The notes under the pieces: generated by a model
Seen by the model: only the letters and a program-made list of their open reading frames with translations
What the model was told of the DNA's origin: nothing
Databases searched by the model: none
Assembly: GCA_020696345.1 (NCBI GenBank)
Contig: JAEHCK010000029.1
Coordinates: 1 to 39,294, forward strand
Direction: 5' to 3'
DNA from: Thermoplasmata archaeon
GTDB taxonomy: Archaea; Thermoplasmatota; Penumbrarchaeia; JAEHCK01
DNA: 39,294 nucleotides
In this document: piece after piece, positions 34,852 through 39,294 of the stretch
How the letters are laid out: each line of letters starts with the position of its first letter
Position numbering within the stretch: position 1 is the first letter of the stretch
Position numbers and translations under genes: made by a program

Positions 34852-35094
34852 CTAGTCACCCTCCCCCTCATATCTAGCCTCTAACTCCCTTTTAATTTCT
34901 TTCATCGAAATTTTACCCAAGCTTCTTTCGCACACCTCTAAAAATACATCGAGCACATTTTGTTTTTTCGAGAGAATTATCTTTTTATCCTCGACGTCAA
35001 TTACTAACTCATCACCTACATTAATTGCTAGAAGCTCTCTAATTGTTTTGGGAATAACAACCTGGCCTTTTGCCAACACGTTTTTAGATAGCAT
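34852..35094 (-). CDS. vapB: AbrB/SpoVT-domain antitoxin (VapB type)
   Basis: The 80 residues start MLSKNVLAKGQVVIPKTIRE, the swapped-hairpin AbrB DNA-binding fold, followed by an acidic C-terminus that would wrap the toxin. ATG 35094 is preferred to the GTG at 35103. It ends two bases before the vapC start and probably represses its own operon. Confidence 0.85.
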   Translation of the reverse strand: MLSKNVLAKGQVVIPKTIRELLAINVGDELVIDVEDKKIILSKKQNVLDVFLEVCERSLGKISMKEIKRELEARYEGEGD

Positions 35095-35173
35095 GTAAAC
35101 CACTAAGTTACCCTATGGTTAAACTGCTTAATTAAACCTTCGAGGCTCTCAATGGGCAAACGATCTCTGGCAT

Positions 35174-35274
35174 TATGTATAACAGATCAGGTGTATGTGA
35201 AGTTGGCGAATGTAATGAGCCAATTTGGGTGGAGCGACCATAGGGAGCGTAACCGTATACACCATGTTATACGC
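35174..35274 (-). other. attC-like palindromic site B
   Basis: On the minus strand, GTATAAC...GGTGTATACGG is followed by an internal GGCTC/GCC stem and CATACACC...GTTATAC. The terminal boxes GTATAAC and GTTATAC are exact complements. The arms and internal motifs match site A. It lies about 75 bases 3' of the substrate-binding protein gene and 80 bases 5' of vapB. Confidence 0.5.
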
Positions 35275-35349
35275 TGTTATTCCTACTCCTCAACTTAAGG
35301 AGGGCAAAATATCCAGCTATTATTAAATTTTTTAGTAAGGTTTCTTATG

Positions 35350-36597
35350 CTACCTTTCCGTCCATGAAGGCATAGGATATATTGGCTCATTTGTAGCCAA
35401 CTCCAACGGATAAACGATCTCGTTCTGGGGAATACTTTCAACCGGTTGCCACTGGATAGTGAGCATTGCGTAGTCAGACAATCCATTTTGTTTGAAATTT
35501 AATTGGCCAATCACTGTCCTATAAGTGTTATTATGGATGTAATCGCAAATGACAGTGTTGTCTGTAGATTTTGTCGCTCTAACAGATTGTTCCAGGACCT
35601 GACAGATCGAATAGCCCCCTGCAGCGTGATAGTCCGGCCATCTGTTATACTTTACTTTATATCTCTCTGACCAATCTTTTGAAGCAGGTAATTCCCTGTG
35701 GAAATGTGCTCCAGTCCAGATGTATAATGAATCATCATCAAGGGTTTCTCCGAATTCTTCGTCCGCAGGTCCAATGGTGGTAAAGATTGCCTCAGGAGTG
35801 TAGTTGACTTTCTTACAAGTCTGCACCATCTGTATAGAGTCATCAAAGTATGTGCCCCCTATTAGCACATCAGCACCTAGATTTTTAATCTCCGTAATTT
35901 GAGAAGTTAAATTGGGGGTTCCAGCAGGATAAGTCTCATTGTATATGACGTTATAACCGCGTTCTTCTGCCAGTTCCATTGTCCCCTCTATGAATGATCT
36001 AGCGAAGAGAGAGTCATCGCCAAGAAAGGCAATGGTATCTGGTTTTTTATCCACCGCCAGTGAATCAAGGTAGTCGAAAAATCCAAAGGCGTATTCCCCT
36101 GCAACCCCCGGCAACCCTAAGAATATGTATTTGTACCCGCGTGTAAATAGCTTTTCTGACGTACCTCCCGCCTCTAAATAAACGTACTTGTGTTTTTCTG
36201 CAACCGAAGACGTTGTATTAACTATAGAACTTGAATATGCACCTAAGACAAAATCTACTTTATCCTCAGTGATAAGCTTCTCGTAGAGGTCTTCTGCTAT
36301 TGTTGGGTTGCTTTCATCATCGTAGAGTATAAGTTCTATAGGTCTTCCAAGTAATCCTCCTTTCTTGTTGACATCTTCAACCCACATCTTATAAGCTTCT
36401 TCATACAGTTTACCAGTTTCCATGTATTTTCCGGTGAGGCTTACAGTGGCACCAATGAGAATTGGTTCTGTCTCGTCATCAGAGGATAAGTAAAAAAGTA
36501 AGCAGGTAGCCACTGCAGCTATTACGATAATTATTATAACCACGGTTGCAAAGATACCATATTTCAGATTATTTCTTTTTGCGTTTTCTTCGGCCAT
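35350..36597 (-). CDS. Membrane-anchored branched-chain amino acid-type substrate-binding protein
   Basis: The 415 residues have a single N-terminal membrane segment (about 14-36), then a type I periplasmic-binding fold starting ILIGATVSLTGKYMETG. It is similar to LivJ/LivK-like or amide/urea-binding receptors of ABC importers. The protein would sit outside the membrane, tethered by the helix. No permease or ATPase gene is adjacent, so it may serve a transporter elsewhere or act as a sensor. An AAGGTGA site precedes the ATG. Confidence 0.85.
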   Translation of the reverse strand: MAEENAKRNNLKYGIFATVVIIIIVIAAVATCLLFYLSSDDETEPILIGATVSLTGKYMETGKLYEEAYKMWVEDVNKKGGLLGRPIELILYDDESNPTIAEDLYEKLITEDKVDFVLGAYSSSIVNTTSSVAEKHKYVYLEAGGTSEKLFTRGYKYIFLGLPGVAGEYAFGFFDYLDSLAVDKKPDTIAFLGDDSLFARSFIEGTMELAEERGYNVIYNETYPAGTPNLTSQITEIKNLGADVLIGGTYFDDSIQMVQTCKKVNYTPEAIFTTIGPADEEFGETLDDDSLYIWTGAHFHRELPASKDWSERYKVKYNRWPDYHAAGGYSICQVLEQSVRATKSTDNTVICDYIHNNTYRTVIGQLNFKQNGLSDYAMLTIQWQPVESIPQNEIVYPLELATNEPIYPMPSWTER

Positions 36598-36613
36598 ATT
36601 TAGTCACCTTTTA

Positions 36614-36838
36614 TCAATAGTAATGATTTGATATATATATATTTTTTAAGCGTTCCGAAGCCGATTGCGCATAACTCGTTTGTATCCGACGTGATTCCTT
36701 CTTGATCCCTGCTTTTTTACGTGCCTGTTCGAAGGCTCTCTGGACCGTTCTGGTAGTTATGTGTGAGTTTGCTTTTCTGGAAGGAAAAAGCCATTCTTCT
36801 AAATGAAACTGTAATTCTACCTTCGGGAGACATTCCAA
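36614..36838 (-). pseudogene. Remnant of a tyrosine recombinase/integrase catalytic domain
   Basis: The segment WLFPSRKANSHITTRTVQ followed by RAFEQARKKAGIKK is typical of the middle of XerC/D-like integrase catalytic domains. The upstream catalytic arginine region is missing. The downstream HTLRHSFA box is destroyed: after GIKK the frame gives unrelated sequence, while a shifted frame shows only a degraded trace. It is too short to be functional. Confidence 0.7.
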
Positions 36839-36841
36839 TTC

Positions 36842-37086
36842 TTAATATGGATGAAAATGAGGCATATCTTCAATTGCTTCAAAGCATTCCTCTAATGGAA
36901 TTTCATAAAATATTACCCACCATTTCCCAGTGTGGCGAAAGTAAGCTAAATTATATTTGTTTTCTTTACAAATTCGATAAATTTATCGCATTTCTTTTTA
37001 ATTCCTTCTTTTGCAAATTTATCTACTTTTTGTTTTGGTGGATTATAATACCAACCCCTGGCTTTTTTTGGTATAATTATTCCCTC
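36842..37086 (-). pseudogene. Frameshifted small protein gene, unknown family
   Basis: One minus-strand frame encodes KARGWYYNPPKQKVDKFAKE and continues to a stop at 36948. A second frame then encodes NLAYFRHTGKWWVIFYEIPL...HFHPY to a stop at 36842. The two parts look like the N- and C-terminal ends of a single small protein, with a frameshift and probably an internal deletion near 36965. No good start codon is visible. I do not know its function. Confidence 0.5.
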
Positions 37087-37161
37087 ATTGAATAATTATT
37101 AAATCCCATGAAAGCGGGATATTTAATATGTAAATCCAATACAAAGACTAGATACGCGCCA

Positions 37162-37169
37162 TTTATATA
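37162..37169 (+). promoter_or_regulatory. TATA box of the second toxin-antitoxin pair (probably leaderless)
   Basis: TTTATATA lies 17-24 bases before ATG 37186/37189, the spacing expected if transcription starts at or next to the start codon. No convincing ribosome binding site is present. Confidence 0.45.
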
Positions 37170-37185
37170 GCCGAGTGAATCGAGG

Positions 37186-37398
37186 ATGATGAGTAGAGCA
37201 ACGAAGAGTCATAGGCCAAAAGATCAAATTATTAGATATTCCATTCGCCATACACTTTCTGAAATAGATTCGAACGAAAGGAATCTTGATATATTGGCAG
37301 AAATTGCAAAAGAGCGTAAAATTACTAAAAAGTATGTCCGAAAGGCTCTAAAGAAAGCTCACATCGAAGTATATCAGGAAGTGTATGGAGATGATTAG
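37186..37398 (+). CDS. Putative antitoxin of a PIN-domain toxin-antitoxin pair
   Basis: This is a 70-residue basic, helical protein (KERKITKKYVRKALKKAH) with no motif that I can assign firmly to AbrB, RHH or MazE families. The antitoxin call rests on size and on the 14-base overlap with the PIN-domain gene. Two adjacent ATGs are possible starts. Confidence 0.6.
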   Translation: MMSRATKSHRPKDQIIRYSIRHTLSEIDSNERNLDILAEIAKERKITKKYVRKALKKAHIEVYQEVYGDD

Positions 37399-37777
37399 AG
37401 CATTTTTTGATACTAGTGTAATATTAAATAGAATTTTAAACCTCTCAAAAGAAGCGGAAAAGGTGTTTTCTGATCCAGATATTAATAAATATACTAATGA
37501 ATATGTATTGAAAGAGTTGTATCATGTACTTAAAAAACAATTTAAATTTTCTGAGATTCAGATAAGTTATGCGCTGGAATATGTTAGAAATGAACGCACT
37601 ATTTTGCCTACCCTAAAAAAAGATGATTTTACTATAGTTGAAAATCGTGATAAAGCAGATAAACCAATCGTCTGTTCAGCTTATAAACATGACCTTATTT
37701 TCTATATTGATGATGAAAAAACCTATCAAGATGCTAAAAAGTATGTTCAAGTAGTAAGGATCACTAAAGACAAATGA
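37385..37777 (+). CDS. PIN-domain toxin
   Basis: The 130 residues start RAFFDTSVILNRIL (first acidic residue), then a conserved KEL in YVLKELYHVLK, DKADKPIVCSA, and a final IDDEKTYQ. These are the acidic positions of PIN ribonucleases. AGGAAG lies 5 bases before ATG 37385; ATG 37391 is also possible. A palindrome GAACATAA-TTATGTTC follows at 37830-37852 and may end the transcript. Confidence 0.75.
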   Translation: MEMIRAFFDTSVILNRILNLSKEAEKVFSDPDINKYTNEYVLKELYHVLKKQFKFSEIQISYALEYVRNERTILPTLKKDDFTIVENRDKADKPIVCSAYKHDLIFYIDDEKTYQDAKKYVQVVRITKDK

Positions 37778-37829
37778 AATTTCTAATCCTTCATTCTACT
37801 CGAAAAACCAATGCTTTTGGCCTATAATT

Positions 37830-37852
37830 GAACATAACCGCCTATTATGTTC
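37830..37852 (+). terminator. Hairpin after the second toxin gene
   Basis: GAACATAA and TTATGTTC form a perfect 8-base stem with a 7-base loop, 53 bases past the stop. No T-run follows, so termination is uncertain. Confidence 0.3.
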
Positions 37853-37997
37853 TCCGACCAAAGGGAGGATTAGAGGCGATAGCGACAAAGAATTTTTACA
37901 TCGCCACCCCATTTAAATGCCCTCATTATAATAGAGACGCAGGAATGGAAAAGATAACTGAATTTAGGTATTCTTGTTTTTCAATTGTTTCATAATT

Positions 37998-38744
37998 TCA
38001 CTTCATCCTGAATATTCGTAAATATAGTTTATTTGGCAATAAATTAACGACTTTCATAAGTATTACCCAGAATAATGGAAACTTGATCTTTGTAGAACCT
38101 TTTAACACTTCTCTGACAATATATTTTGCCGCTTTTTTTGGTTTCCAAGTGCAAGGCAAAGGCTTATCTGTTTTTAACATAGCGGTATCTACTGGTCCAG
38201 GATATATTAAAAGAAATCTGATATTGTCTTTATAATACACCGCATCTAATGATTCAAAGCAATGATTTAAAGCGGATTTACTGGCACCATACGCTGCAGC
38301 ACCTGGCATGCCTCTTAAAGATTGGATAGATGATGTGGCAACAAAAATTCCTCCCTCTTTTTCTTTCAATAGAGCAAGCCACTGATTAACCCAACTTATA
38401 GTCCCAAAGTAATTTACATCAAAGATCCTTTTATGGAGTTCCCAGTCGAGACCTTTATCATTTTCTTCATCTCCATCACCAGCATTGAGGAAGAATAATG
38501 TTGGATATAGATCTTTATTTTTTATCTCTGTAGATACTTTTTTTACTTGATCAAATTTACTCACATCACAAACCATAGGAATAAGACGCTCTTTTCCCAA
38601 AACTTCACCTAGTTCGTCAAGTTTATTCTTACGACGTGCAATGGCAATTACTTGCCAACCTCTATGAACCATTTCATGAGCAATATATTTTCCAATTCCG
38701 GAAGAGGCTCCTGTTATGAGACAGATCTTATTTGTTTCTACCAT
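37998..38744 (-). CDS. Short-chain dehydrogenase/reductase (SDR family)
   Basis: The 248 residues have the classical SDR motifs: nucleotide-binding TGASSGIG (about 11-18), LNAG (near 88), the catalytic serine stretch ATSSIQS, and YGASK (catalytic Tyr and Lys), followed by PGPVDT. The ARR after the second strand suggests NADP(H). The substrate is unknown. The C-terminus is hydrophobic (PLFWVILMKVVNLLP), which could give membrane association, as in the SDRs near lipid metabolism genes. It stands alone. Confidence 0.88.
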   Translation of the reverse strand: MVETNKICLITGASSGIGKYIAHEMVHRGWQVIAIARRKNKLDELGEVLGKERLIPMVCDVSKFDQVKKVSTEIKNKDLYPTLFFLNAGDGDEENDKGLDWELHKRIFDVNYFGTISWVNQWLALLKEKEGGIFVATSSIQSLRGMPGAAAYGASKSALNHCFESLDAVYYKDNIRFLLIYPGPVDTAMLKTDKPLPCTWKPKKAAKYIVREVLKGSTKIKFPLFWVILMKVVNLLPNKLYLRIFRMK

Positions 38745-38760
38745 GGTATCATTCTCTTTT

Positions 38761-38793
38761 TACAATTATAAAATTGTATTTGTTTTTTATAAT
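38761..38793 (-). promoter_or_regulatory. Promoter and palindrome upstream of the SDR gene
   Basis: The minus-strand ATTATAAAAAAC (about 38781-38793) is TATA-like. Between it and the ATG lies a palindrome TACAATT-ATAA-AATTGTA (38761-38778), a possible operator. Confidence 0.35.
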
Positions 38794-38960
38794 ATTTGCT
38801 CTAATTATTCCAACTTTTTCAATTTGCATTATATAACTTTGGAAAAGTCGAAGAGTTTTCCAATGTAGAATAATTTTTCTCAGGAAAATTGTTCAAATTT
38901 ATATTTTACAATTCCCAAAACAAAAATCCTGCTGACTTATCCCAAACCTCATTAGTTATC

Positions 38961-39171
38961 AGTTGCCAGTTGTTAGGGGTTAGAATTCTGATAATAACTT
39001 TTAATGATTCTAAGAATTCTAAGCCTAAACAATTTACCAGAATAAATTGTTCTGAGCTAAAAATTCCTGATGGAATTCTTACCCTCCAGGCAAAAATAAG
39101 AGATAATCTTTATCTAACTTTATTTTTGTTGAGTTTCTAGTGTGATTATATTAAACAGGCAACTGGCAACT
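38961..39171. repeat. ~210-base element bounded by 12-base inverted repeats
   Basis: AGTTGCCAGTTG (38961-38972) and CAACTGGCAACT (39160-39171) are perfect inverted 12-mers. Inside, 39029-39090 contains AACAATTTA...TAAATTGTT, GAGCTAAAAATTC and GAATTCTTACCC, a diverged copy of the 94-base repeat near 14953. It looks like a small non-autonomous mobile element. The rest of 38794-38960 holds nothing I can name. Confidence 0.55.
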
Positions 39172-39192
39172 AGTGCTGTGACCAAGTAATCT

Positions 39193-39294
39193 TTAGACAT
39201 AATATTTAGATAATTTCTCATCTGCCTTCCGCTTAGTAAATTTCCAATCAATCTTTTTTTTCTGTTTGTTTCGTTTTCTTTCCCAAGCCATGAC
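39193..39294 (-). CDS. C-terminal end of an IS630-like transposase (partial, runs off the right edge)
   Basis: The last 33 codons on the minus strand end in WERKRNKQKKKIDWKFT...YYV-stop, which resembles the C-terminus of IS630-family transposases (WN..RN....KIDWKFT..DA..KL..LYP). Only this tail is visible, so intactness and the start are unknown. Confidence 0.55.
   Translation of the reverse strand, partial: VMAWERKRNKQKKKIDWKFTKRKADEKLSKYYV

Noticed and set aside
36763..37095. 110-codon plus-strand open frame
   Set aside because: It lies antisense to the recombinase remnant and the frameshifted small gene, whose minus-strand translations look like real proteins.
38889..39140. 83-codon plus-strand open frame
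   Set aside because: It runs through the inverted-repeat element and its palindromes; composition and repeat content argue against a protein.
1..39294. tRNA or rRNA genes
   Set aside because: I saw no cloverleaf with a convincing T-arm and anticodon stem, and no conserved rRNA stretch on either strand. A covariance-model scan would settle it.

Overview
The window is from an anaerobic archaeon. The signs are heterodisulfide-reductase (Hdr) and MvhD genes, AT-rich TATA-like boxes upstream of genes, GGAGGTG-type ribosome binding sites, an Lrp/AsnC regulator, and VapBC-type modules. Base composition is moderately low in G+C and lower still in the accessory genes. I cannot fix the lineage. Methane- or alkane-oxidising euryarchaea and Thermoplasmatota-like sediment archaea would both fit. 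No ribosomal or methanogenesis marker gene is present.

Region 1 (1-539) holds the 3' end of a group II intron and a promoter region. Region 2 (540-33899) is an unusually large Hdr electron-transfer supercluster. It has seven HdrA polypeptides carrying about ten HdrA modules. Three are head-to-tail double HdrAs. One is a double HdrA split into two genes, with a GltD/NfnB-type NAD(P)H oxidoreductase inserted in its first half. Two are single HdrAs. Also present are six MvhD [2Fe-2S] proteins (two with a winged-helix tail), one HdrC-HdrB fusion (HdrD-like), one separate HdrC and HdrB, two FrhB/FdhB-like dicluster proteins, and one GcvH/LbpA-like lipoyl-carrier protein. No MvhA/MvhG hydrogenase subunits and no formate dehydrogenase catalytic subunit lie in the window. 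Electrons presumably enter through the GltD domain (NAD(P)H), the FrhB/FdhB-like subunits, or partners encoded elsewhere. They would bifurcate or confurcate at HdrA flavins toward ferredoxin and the HdrB/HdrD CCG-type active sites. Most genes are tightly packed or overlap by 1-4 bases.

The supercluster is interrupted at 10276-16919. An hdrA-mvhD pair lies inverted there, flanked by 28-base periodic repeats and a perfect 12-base inverted repeat. It is followed by a NuoE-like/zinc-ribbon protein, an Lrp-type regulator, a 94-base repeat pair, and an AT-rich AAA-type ATPase.

Region 3 (33877-39294) is an accessory tail. It has a Cys-rich DUF3795-like protein, a VapBC pair lying between two homologous attC-like palindromes (possible integron-cassette structure), an anchored amino-acid-type substrate-binding protein, a recombinase remnant, a frameshifted small gene, a second toxin-antitoxin pair, a short-chain dehydrogenase, a repeat element, and the C-terminus of an IS630-like transposase running off the right end.
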